Source of the DNA: Dictyocoela muelleri
Lineage: Eukaryota > Microsporidia
Length of the DNA stretch: 15,996 bases
Direction of reading: 5' to 3'
Assembly (NCBI GenBank): GCA_016256075.1
Contig: SDVU01000282.1
Coordinates: 1 to 15,996 of the forward strand
Shown piece after piece: positions 8,668 to 15,996 of the stretch. Position 1 is the first letter of the stretch, and every line of letters begins with the position of its first letter. The position numbers were made by a program, and so were the translations under genes. The notes beneath the pieces were generated by a model. It did no database searches and was not told the DNA's origin. It saw only the letters and a list, made by a program, of their open reading frames with translations.

Positions 8668-8883
8668 TTACATGCTGACGACATCTATAGCTCCCAACCC
8701 GGAGAGTTATCTCATAGGATGGATCTGATACTTTTGGTTCTAGGTTTTTCAATGATACGTCACTTCCTAAGCTAACCAAAACCCCAGCTGTATAGGCGAT
8801 TTCGTTTTTTTTTTCAATTACTCAGAAGGATCCAGTTTTTTTGTGGCTTTTCATAAATTTTTTTATTTTTCACTACTTTTTGT
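8668..8883 (-). mobile_element. SINE copy C, 3' half only
   Basis: Minus-strand copy matching the 3' half of the family: CAAAAAGTAGTGAAAAAT at its 5' edge, then the TAGAACCAAAAG block, and the CATGTAATATA end at 8668-8675. It stops exactly where the giant palindrome (8886-10539) starts, so that element either inserted into it or joined to it. I could not find the missing 5' half beyond 10541. Confidence 0.8.
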
Positions 8884-8995
8884 TACTACAATTTGTGACC
8901 CCCTTGAAAATTGTGACCCCCTTTTTATAATTTAATTTAATAGGCCTCAAAATAAAAATTGAATTTTTATAATGAAATTTTATTAATAGCCTCAC

Positions 8996-9241
8996 AGCAA
9001 ATTGTGTTCCCCCCTTTTAAAGTTAAAAATGCTTATCAAAAATTGATTTTTTTGTATTTTTTTTAATAAAATTTTAAGTATGTAGCTGGCTGCAAATTGT
9101 GACTCCACTTTGAATTTAAAAATGCTTATGAAATTTTTTATAATAAAAGTTAATGATGTAGCTGGCTGCAAATTGTGACCCCTTTGAATTTAAAAATGCT
9201 TACAATATTTTTTATAAATAAAATTTAAAGTATGTAGCTGG
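8996..9241. repeat. Tandem 76-bp repeat in the left arm of the foldback element
   Basis: Three units (8996-9089, 9090-9165, 9166-9241), each running from GCAAATTGTGAC through AAAAATGCTTA to GTAGCTGG. The last two are 76 bp each and the first has extra T/A tracts. The right arm holds only one matching unit (about 10196-10300, inverted), so the array expanded in one arm after the palindrome formed, or contracted in the other. Confidence 0.8.
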
Positions 9242-9359
9242 TTGAAAATTGTGACTCCCATAAAAAAATATAAAAACAATTATAAAATATAAATTTTTAA
9301 AGTTTATTTTAGATTATAAAAAATTTACAATTATTTGTATCTGGTATATTTTTCACATT

Positions 9360-9425
9360 GTTTGCAAAGTTATAGGCCCATTTTGCAAACTTATAGGTCT
9401 ATTTTTTGCAAAGTTATAGACACAT
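9360..9425. repeat. Short tandem repeat TTTGCAAAGTTATAGG
   Basis: Three consecutive units of 21-26 bp, each containing TTTGCAAA(G/C)TTATAG, lie in the left arm of the foldback element. No counterpart of this array is obvious in the right arm. Confidence 0.7.
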
Positions 9426-10377
9426 TTTACTACATTTCTATATACAATGCTGAAGCTATTAAAAGATTTTAGGTCTTATAGCGTAAGTGGACTATTTTTT
9501 ATCGTCCACTTACGCTAGAAGATCCCAAAAAATATCTTATAAAAAATTAAAACTCAAATTTTAAATGTTTCTAATAAAATTTAAATAAATATTGGTTCTT
9601 ATTTGATTTTTGATATTGAGAAAAATACCAGTCTCCTGTATCTTAGACACCCACTTGAAAAAAAACTACCAAATATGGCATTGTCGGGAGCTAAAAAAAT
9701 CAAAATAATTTTTAAAACATATTTTAAGAGTAATATTTTAATATCTCTCGAGATTACTAAATAAATAGTTTTTAAACTTTAGAGGTTTACTAAAAATGGT
9801 AATTTTCCATAATTCAAAACACAATTCTTGGAATATGAATTTGCAAAATATATTGACATTTCTTTTTTATTTCGACCATTTCATATTTAGTAGTTTTTAC
9901 GATTTTTTCAAATGGTAGTCTAAGGAAGAGGTTACCGGTATTTTTATATATAAAAAAATAAGATCCAATAATTATTTAAATTTTATTGAAAACATTTAAA
10001 ATTTGTTTTTTTTAATAAGATTTTTTTTCTAGGTCTTATAGCGTAGGTGCTCTAAAAAAGACCACTCCGCTAGAAAGCATAGAATCTTGTGATAGCTTCG
10101 CCATTGTGTATAGAACTGTAGTAAATATTTAATAATCTAAAATAAGCTTTAAAAAATTATATTTTATAATTGTTTTTATAATTTTTTATGGGTTCACAAT
10201 TTGCAGACAGCTACATAATTTAAATTTTATTAATGAAAATTTTAAAAAAATCAATTTTTGATAAGCATTTTTACCTTTAAAAGAGGGGTCACAATTTGCA
10301 GTGAGGCTATTAATAAAATTTCATTATAAAAATTCATTTTTTATTTTGAGACCTATTAAATTAAATTGTAAAAAGGG

Positions 10378-10533
10378 GGGGTCTCAATTTTCAAGGAAGG
10401 TCTCAATTTTCCAGGGAGATCGCAATTTTCAAGGGGGTCGCAATTTGCAAGGGGGTCGAAATTTGCAAGAGGGTCACAATTTTCAAGGAGTCACAATTTT
10501 CAAGAGGGTCACAATTTTCAAGGTGTTCACAAT
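10378..10533. repeat. Tandem 17-19-bp repeat GGGTCACAATTTTCAAG
   Basis: About nine units of consensus GGGTCACAATTTTCAAG, with variants TCTCAATTTT, TCGCAATTTG and so on, pack the right end of the foldback element. The left end has only two in inverted orientation (8890-8925). The array keeps one frame free of stops and so creates a meaningless 84-codon open frame (10301-10555). Confidence 0.85.
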
Positions 10534-10551
10534 TTGTAATAACACATACAA

Positions 10552-11150
10552 ATGAAACAAAAAAAAAATATAAATCAATATAGCCGTTTTAATATTAAGT
10601 GGGTACAAATTTTTTTCTCAAAATAGATAATAGAGCCTTTTGTTTAATATGTATAGATAACATGTCTGTCTTAAAATAGTACAATATTAGAAGACATTTT
10701 ACTACAAAGCATTCGATATATGCTTTTAATATTTCACCAGACAAGAAATTGGAAAAATGATGAAGTGATTCCTAGTTTAAAACGAAAAAAAACTTTAAAA
10801 TGCAATTTGTATCAAATTAAGCCACAATAGAGGCGATCTTTATCATTTATTATATAATTGCTAAAAGAAATAAACCCTTTTCTGATGGAAAAAACATCAA
10901 AGAATGTATTATAAAGTCTAGTATACTTTTAACATCTAAATTTAAACACGAGTTTGAGCATCTTAGTTTATCTCGTTGAACTGTTGTAAGGGGAATAGAA
11001 ACAAAAAATAAAAATAATAATAATCAATTGCTTACTATCTTAAACTCTTTAAAATGGTATTCGATAGCACTCGATAAAAGCAAAGATAATAGAACTATAG
11101 CTCAATTTTTTTATTTGTGGTTGTACTGAGAATTTTAAATTTGTTGAAGA
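10552..11150 (+). pseudogene. hAT-superfamily transposase relic with BED zinc finger
   Basis: N-terminal half of a hAT transposase of the ZBED5/SCAND3/GTF2IRD2-like type. It begins MKQKKNINQYSRFNIKWVQ at ATG 10552. A BED-finger segment follows with CLIC (10641-10652) and, after YNIRRHFTTKH (10681-10713), the His pair. Next comes IAKRNKPFSDGKNIKECIIK (10857-10916), then FEHLSLSR, TVVRGIE and the catalytic-core block WYSIALDKSKDNRTIAQF (11055-11108), which keeps the first conserved Asp. The last recognisable piece is ENFKFVEELL (about 11130-11156), in a shifted frame. Several stops (for example after LSLSR and VLK) and at least two frameshifts show a pseudogene. The sequence stops being recognisable at the Merlin MITE starting 11157; the C-terminal dimerisation domain is not seen. 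Confidence 0.85.
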
Positions 11151-11156
11151 ACTTTT

Positions 11157-11560
11157 GGATCTGTACTAAAATTTGCACCCCGGGGTAAATTTTAGTACAG
11201 CTAAAAAAATGATTTTTTTGAAATCAAAATGAAATCTGTTAAATTAATTAATATAAAATACACAAGCTATTGAAAGATTAAAAAAATTAAAAAAATAAAA
11301 CAAGAATGAAGATTAATATTAATCAGAGATAGTATTTTTTAAAAAAAATCCTATTTTAAAAATAATAAGATTGATTTAAGGAAAAGATCTTAAATTTAAA
11401 AAAATGTAATTAATAAAAAATCTTTAATACCTCTTTATAATTTATTTTTATTATTTTTTCTGCTTTTTGTTAAATTTTATTAAATAAAATTATTTGATTT
11501 TTTTATATAGGGAAATTTTTTGTATAGCTATCACCGGGGTGCAAATTTTAGTACAGATCC
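11157..11560. mobile_element. Merlin-derived MITE 2
   Basis: 404 bp with terminal repeats GGATCTGTACTAAAATTTGC on both ends (right end inverted, ending at 11560), each continuing into CACCCCGG. As in the other Merlin elements, the left end is followed by an inverted terminal motif (GGGGTAAATTTTAGTACAGC, 11179-11200). The flanks GAACTTTT (11149-11156) and GAATTATT (11561-11568) agree at six of eight positions, so the duplication has decayed or is doubtful. The interior is AT-rich and non-coding. The better-preserved ends suggest it is younger than, or less mutated than, the MITE at 4123. Confidence 0.88.
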
Positions 11561-11679
11561 GAATTATTCTTAATTATACGGCTATACAATTCCCCAAATA
11601 ATCTAAACACGGACTACTATTAGGTTCTCATGTGCTGGGAAAGTATAAAATATACGACTTTTTTAATTTTAAATAAACA

Positions 11680-13265
11680 ATATGGATTCTTCAACTTCAC
11701 CATATGAAATGTAAAATGATCCTTAAACTTTCTAGCGAGCCATGAACACTCTATTTTCAGAATATATTTCGTGAAAATATGTCTTGACGTCATTTAGAAA
11801 CTCTAAAAACCGATATTCATGATGAACATCTTCAAAACGTTTTTTAAGATCATTAAGTTTGCTGTCTATCGCATAATATATGAAAAGTCAAATTTAATTC
11901 TATAAGGCTAAGTTTCGTTGAACATTTCATACGTAAAAAAAGTATAAACTGGCATGTCTATAATCCGTAAAATACGAAATTTGGGCCTCGAAAGCAATTA
12001 ATTTACGAAAATTGTACGGATTCATAACTTATTTTACCCTTAATTTTAATATGTCGGCGAAAACGTAGTTAATCACCGAAAAAAATCATGATAAATAAAA
12101 AAGAAAATGCCAACAAAATTTCAAGATAAGTTGAATAAAAAGTGTAAGAGATAAAGAACGATGCCAAAAATAAAATTTCTAGATCGGTTCCCGTATACCC
12201 CCCACACAAAAAAAACTAAAAAATAACCCTTATGATCATGATAAAAAAACATGATATAAAAAAAATATTAATTTTAAATCAATTGATGATTATCAATTTT
12301 ATTTAAAACTAAAAAAATTGATAGTCAATTTTATTAAAAATAATTAATTCATAATAAACCGTAAAATCAATCATATAATCACAAAGGACTCTTTTGATCA
12401 TATACATCATTAAATAGTTCGTCAAGAATGATCATGAAACTGCTATACACACTAACATAATATAGACAAATTTGTCTGGTTTGAAATTAGATGTGCTTAA
12501 AAACCATCGTATAATGAAATATTTTAAAAGGTATTTTTTAGGTATATGTTAAAAGTTTTCTTTTGTGATTATATGATTAATTTTAAGGTTATTATGAATT
12601 ACTTATTTTTAATAAAATTGATTGTGAATCTTTAGTTTTAAATAAAATTGATAATCATAAATTGAGTTAAAATTAATAAATATTTTTATAATCATGTTTT
12701 TTTTATCATGACCATAGGGGTTATTTTTAGTTTTTTTTTGTAATGGGAGGAGTATACGGGAACCTTTATAGATCCTAGTAAAACATTTGTTCTAGAAACA
12801 GGATCGTCTAGAACAGCTATGGGAGATGTGTAGAAACAGAAAGATTAATAAATAAGATTTTTTATCCACAAATTATTAACACCAGAAAGAAACTTCAGCA
12901 ATATAGAAAAAAAGAAATTCTGGCAGCAGTCAAAAGTCTTTAAAACTCCAATTCTATAATATTTAATAGCAATATAATATTTAATAGCAAAAATAATACA
13001 ATCATTAAATAAGAACATCACGGTGTATTAGATATGGCATCAGCCAGTCTAAAAATAGAAGGTGTTATTATCTGAACATGATTTTAAATAGTTGCACATC
13101 GAGGTTAGAATATATACTATATCAGATACTAATTTAAGAGTATTTGCCAACCCAGAAACAATATATAACTCAATATTACCAAATAAAAGCGTGCATTAAA
13201 ATATATGAGTCAATAATTTATGAAAAACTATTAAATAAAAAACTGGAAAAAAATCCAAAAAAAAC
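11680..13265 (+). mobile_element. Ty3-type retroelement fossil (pol fragment)
   Basis: A heavily decayed fragment of a Ty3/Gypsy-like pol region. Reverse-transcriptase-like sequence lies roughly at 11680-12000 (for example RAMNTLFSEYI near 11740), and RNase H-like sequence flanks a MITE at about 12150-12185 and 12765-13120 (for example FVLETG and TPERNF). The order along the strand is that of the family. It is broken many times (I would estimate ten or more) and old. No long terminal repeats, gag or integrase are recognised, and both ends are uncertain. A MULE-type MITE (12186-12764) is inserted in it. It cannot encode a working protein. Confidence 0.7.
12186..12764. mobile_element. MULE-type MITE with about 205-bp terminal inverted repeats
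   Basis: 579 bp. The ends read GGTTCCCGTATAC inward from both sides and the inverted similarity continues for about 205 bp (12186-12400 against 12550-12764), including AAAAAAAACTAAAAA, ATAACCC, TCATGATAAAAAAA and ATCATATAATCACAAA. The flanks TTTCTAGATC (12176-12185) and TTTATAGATC (12765-12774) match at nine of ten positions. Long terminal repeats with 9-10-bp duplications are typical of Mutator-like elements; this family assignment rests on that structure alone since no transposase is present. The central 150 bp is unique and non-coding. It lies inside the Ty3-type fossil. Confidence 0.85.
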
Positions 13266-13524
13266 GTTGTATAAAGAAAAACATTATTTTTGAATACCTG
13301 AAATGTGAATTTGTAAGAACCTAAAAAATTAATTATATACCAAGATATTCAAAGAGTTAATATACATTACTACCGTACATAGTAATGAAACAATTTAAAA
13401 ACAAATTTCAAAACATAACTAAATCTTGCGTTGTATATGCAAGAAATAAAACAAACTTCATAAATATCAGATATAATTATATATTTGAATGGACTTTTGT
13501 AATTTGATAAAACAAAAAGTAAGA
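13265..13524. other. Unassigned AT-rich stretch
   Basis: No recognisable gene or element. It could be further decayed sequence from the retroelement fossil to its left, but I see no motif to support that. Confidence 0.4.
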
Positions 13525-13731
13525 CAGATAGAAACGTACAAAATTAATCTGTATATACAAAAAAAACAGTCTATAATTATGTATTACAAGAGGTATATTT
13601 TATTTTATACAGTCAAATTTTTATAGTCAAAAAGGGAAATTTAACTATATAAAACAAAATATACCTCTTTTAATATAAAACCATCAGACTGTTTTTTTGT
13701 ATAAATTGTTTTACTTTATACGTCTATTCTG
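13525..13731. mobile_element. Small palindromic MITE
   Basis: About 207 bp with two inverted arms of about 95 bp (13525-13620 and 13637-13731). The left tip is CAGATAGAAACGTACAAA and the right tip, read inward, CAGAATAGACGTATAAA. The inner arms share TATACAAAAAAACAGTCT and AAGAGGTATATTTT. A half copy of the left arm occurs at 15231-15305. No clear target duplication and no coding capacity; family unknown. Confidence 0.65.
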
Positions 13732-13861
13732 GCAATATTTATTTTAACAAATCAGGAAATTCAAAAATATATATGTTTTTTTTCAATATTATAATAATTT
13801 TTAAATGTGTAAAAATCAAATTTAAAAATATTGAATAATTAATTAATATATATTAATTATT

Positions 13862-14310
13862 CATGCTGAAAACATCCATAGCTCCCAACTCGGAGAGTAG
13901 TTAATAACCATATTCTTCAGGCCTTTGGTTCCTGGTGTTCTAATTATATGTCACTTCCTAAGCTACTCAGAAGCCCGGTTGTATAAGAGATCTTCGTTTT
14001 ATTAATGACACAACAGGATAAGGATAGTTAGAGGCTTTTAATGAATTTTTTATTTTTCACTACTTTTTGCTGTGATGCGTCGCCGCACTCATACCTGCCC
14101 TTAGAAGAGCCCTTCAATTTATTTTAATATTAGACCAAGTCTTAATCGGCTTTAATACACTAAAAAAGCTGTATATTACTGCTATATCTCTATATTTTTT
14201 GTCCCGTTAATGTCATTATATCATTATTCATTAAAGAGTGACGTCGAGGGGAATCGAACGACGATACTTAAATTTTTCATTCAATAGTGTTTACTACTGA
14301 GCTATCTGCC
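13862..14310 (-). mobile_element. SINE copy D, uninterrupted full-length reference copy
   Basis: A 449-bp minus-strand copy. The 5' end GGCAGATAGCTCAG at about 14310 has A box TAGCTCAGTAG (14294-14304) and B box GTTCGATTCCC (14249-14259). The tRNA-like head of about 75 bp is followed by the junction CACTCTTTAAT and a 370-bp unrelated body, ending with CAGCATGA at 13862. Its continuity shows that the dispersed 360-bp body and the tRNA-like head are one unit, which resolves the split copies A and B. The body is not protein-coding. I see no shared LINE 3' end in this window that would reveal its partner retrotransposase. Confidence 0.85.
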
Positions 14311-14391
14311 AAAAAATAATTTATTTTAACACATTTAAAAATTCTACGAATAGCATATTTTGATTCTTCTTAAAAAAATAAATGGTAATAT

Positions 14392-15030
14392 TTATTTAAA
14401 TACGATTCCTTGTCCTTTCATATTCAATATGTTTTTTATTCTTAAAATATTCAACAAACTTTCAATGTTTTATTTGTGGGCGCCAGTTATAAGACCGAAA
14501 AAGTTTTTTGAATGATTGGCATTATAATGTTTAAACCCTATCTTTGATAAATTATAATAAGCTTTGGCTTTATCACTCATAATAATAGTTGTAATACAAA
14601 CAATTTTATTGATGATTTTTTTAGAGTCTTACGAGATATTTCTGGATATACTTGTATATAGTACCTTCCAGATTAACGATCGAATACTCCGAAAACAAAG
14701 TTAGTAATAGAAAATGAACCCTTCATATTTTTCAGATGACATTAATGATTCATCGATCTCTACAGCACCCATTCTTCTTCCTAAATCATCTTTTTTTATT
14801 AAATTGAATTATTTTTTGTGTTATTTTCGTTTTGAAACTCATTATCAATGTTTTCATATATTAAGATTTCTTATTAGTGTCTTTGCCAATGTTTCCTTGT
14901 AAAAATAAAAATAACAAAAAAAATTCCGTATCTCACTTTCATATTTACATAATAGTGTTACAGTTAATATGTAGTAATTATACATTCTTTCTCACAAGAA
15001 AAAGGCTCGTTTTTGACTATATGTAGTTTC
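14392..15030 (-). pseudogene. ISXO2-like transposase relic (third)
   Basis: A DDE transposase relic on the minus strand. The core keeps GRRMGAVEIDESLM with the first Asp (codon 14752-14754), TTIIMSDKAKAYYNLSKIG with the second (14572-14574), and NHSKNF...TGAHK followed by a stop and NIESL with the Glu (14461-14463). All three catalytic residues are in one frame, spaced 60 and 37 codons, but stops interrupt the frame (after FIFYY, after SRNIS, and in the AHTQN-type motif where Gln is expected). The C-terminus is NILNMKGQGIVFK with TAA at 14392-14394. Upstream, MKLHIVKNEPFSCEKEC (about 14973-15023) may be the zinc-ribbon start. It differs from both other ISXO2-like copies here. Its 3' boundary is close to SINE copy D; terminal repeats are not identified. 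Confidence 0.82.
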
Positions 15031-15230
15031 ATAATGCGCGACATATCGGGTAATGCCTATTTATTTTAATAATGCCTACACTTTCTAAAATACTCCTTGT
15101 AATTTTTTTAGTTCTTAAATATTTTATTATTTGTAATCTAAATTTTTGATAAATTATTATGAGGGCTCATAAGTTTATTATTTTTTTTATTTATTATTTT
15201 TTTTAAATTTAATAGAGTAAAAAAGAGAGA

Positions 15231-15305
15231 CAAATAGAAACGTACAAAGAAAATCTATTTATACAACAAAAACATTCTGATAATTATGCACTACAAGAGG
15301 CGTTT
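15231..15305 (+). repeat. Half copy of the palindromic MITE
   Basis: About 75 bp matching the left arm of the element at 13525 (AATAGAAACGTACAAA, then TATACAACAAAAAC, ATAATTATG and ACTACAAGAGG), in the same order with small differences. The sequence then diverges, and the right arm is absent, so this is a solo arm or truncated copy. Confidence 0.7.
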
Positions 15306-15996
15306 TAGCTGAGAAAAACTCGCATATAGGCGAGTTATTTATCAAATAGCTTGTGGGTAAAATGGAATAACATGTTATTATAAAAATGAATATTTAGCAA
15401 ATTTTTACTAAAAAATTTAAAATTAATAAAAAATTGTTTTTAACCACCATCAAACACAGTTATTATATAAAATAAATAAATATCTCAATTTAATACTAAA
15501 AAAATAAATTGAAAAAAAAATAGGTTCAAACTTTCCTTACATCCCCCTATTCTAAAAAAAAATATTATAACCCTTATTATGGCATTATCGAAGAATGAAA
15601 ATTCGTTATCCAGCGTTTTTCTACCAAGTGGTAAAACGCTAGATTTTTTGATTGTTTTGCCACTATTAAAAATAATACAAAAGTTGTAAAACACAAAAAA
15701 ATAAAAAATGTTTTTTTTAATTTTAAAGAAACAGCTTAAAATTAAAAAAAAACTTTTTTTGTAATATTTATTTTACTTATGTATTTTTTATTTTTCACGA
15801 TTATTTATACACATTTAACTTGTCAATCAATAAAGAATTTGTTTATTTTGTTCTCTCCATCAATGCATATTTTTTTAGGTTCTCATCTTGGTTTCAGACC
15901 CCCATAAAAATAAGAAATCGCTATTCACAAGAGAAAAGCAGATGACTCTTAATTGAAATAGACTTAATTTGTCAAGAAAAGACCAAATAAAAAATT
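15306..15996. other. Unassigned AT-rich end region with two small hairpins
   Basis: No gene recognised. Two short inverted repeats stand out: ACTCGC...GCGAGT at about 15329-15347, and AGCGTTTTTCTACC...GTGGTAAAACGCT at 15612-15640. The minus-strand frame 15485-15694 (69 codons) crosses the second hairpin and is within chance expectation. Elsewhere homopolymer A/T runs dominate. Confidence 0.5.

Larger units (their letters stand above)
8886..10539. mobile_element. 1.65-kb foldback element (giant imperfect palindrome)
   Basis: Outer ends are CTACAATTTGTGACCCCC (left) and, read inward from the right, TTACAAATTGTGAACACC, each preceded by TA (8884-8885; 10540-10541), suggesting a TA target as in Tc1/mariner. 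The inverted similarity continues through essentially the whole element to a centre near 9780. It includes the paired blocks TAATAGCCTCAC / GTGAGGCTATTA, TTTTATAATTG in both orientations, and short internal hairpins with TAGCGTAAGTGGAC at 9479-9517 facing TAGCGTAGGTGC at 10039-10072. The arms differ in tandem-repeat number. There is no transposase; open frames inside come from repeats. It adjoins SINE copy C at its left. Confidence 0.8.

Noticed and set aside
10301-10555. 84-codon open frame with a repeated GGRNLQGG-like protein pattern
   Set aside because: Produced by the 17-19-bp tandem array in the foldback element; its first part is a mirrored arm sequence.
13862-14225. Dispersed 360-bp repeat as a solo LTR
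   Set aside because: It begins with a TGTTGACAACA-like edge in one copy, but the conserved part extends past that edge and is continuous with a tRNA-like head in copies A, B and D. No matching CA end or 4-6-bp duplication.
14714-14902. Plus-strand 62-codon open frame
   Set aside because: It lies opposite the minus-strand ISXO2-like relic, whose EIDES motif is at this position.
15485-15694. Minus-strand 69-codon open frame
   Set aside because: Length is within chance expectation for this base composition, it crosses a hairpin, and no family is recognisable.
1-15996. A CRISPR array or prokaryotic operon structure
   Set aside because: Tandem repeats here lack unique spacers of uniform length; gene content and repeats are eukaryotic.

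Overview
This window is AT-rich (I estimate only 20-25% G+C) eukaryotic intergenic DNA, and I find no intact host gene, rRNA or true tRNA gene in it. Almost all of it is a layered deposit of transposable elements: Merlin/ISXO2-like, pogo/Tigger-like, hAT, MULE-type and foldback DNA elements, a tRNA-derived SINE, and a Ty3-type retroelement fossil. Strong AT bias, several Merlin relics of the type common in microsporidia, and the lack of genes fit a large, repeat-rich microsporidian genome (Edhazardia-, Hamiltosporidium- or Nosema-like). This is inference; no host gene is present to confirm it.

Layout. 1-166 is a heptamer tandem repeat. About 482-3206 holds one minus-strand SINE copy cut into three pieces, first by a GC-rich-ended 861-bp element (860-1720) and then by a 1393-bp Merlin element (1765-3157). 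The Merlin element carries a dead transposase which is itself cut by a 329-bp near-perfect palindrome. About 3540-3980 is a second ISXO2-like transposase relic. 3988-4862 is a plus-strand SINE split by a Merlin MITE (4123-4540). 5025-7521 is a complete pogo/Tigger-like element with a TA duplication and a lightly broken transposase; an old SINE copy (7002-7417) lies inside it. 7524-8667 is unassigned except for one minus-strand open frame.

8668-8883 is the 3' half of a SINE, abutting a 1.65-kb giant palindrome (8886-10539). 10552-11150 is a hAT transposase relic with a BED finger, ended by another Merlin MITE (11157-11560). About 11680-13265 is a Ty3-like pol fossil interrupted by a MULE-type MITE (12186-12764). 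13525-13731 is a small palindromic MITE, with a half copy at 15231. 13862-14310 is an uninterrupted full-length SINE. 14392-15030 holds a third ISXO2-like transposase relic on the minus strand. The remainder to 15996 has no recognisable content.

The central observation is a family of about 450-bp SINEs with pol III A and B boxes, present five times in 16 kb. Because their sequence is known from the uninterrupted copy, they act as a ruler: insertions into them expose exact ends, target-site duplications and relative order for several other elements, including one (860-1720) whose family I cannot name.
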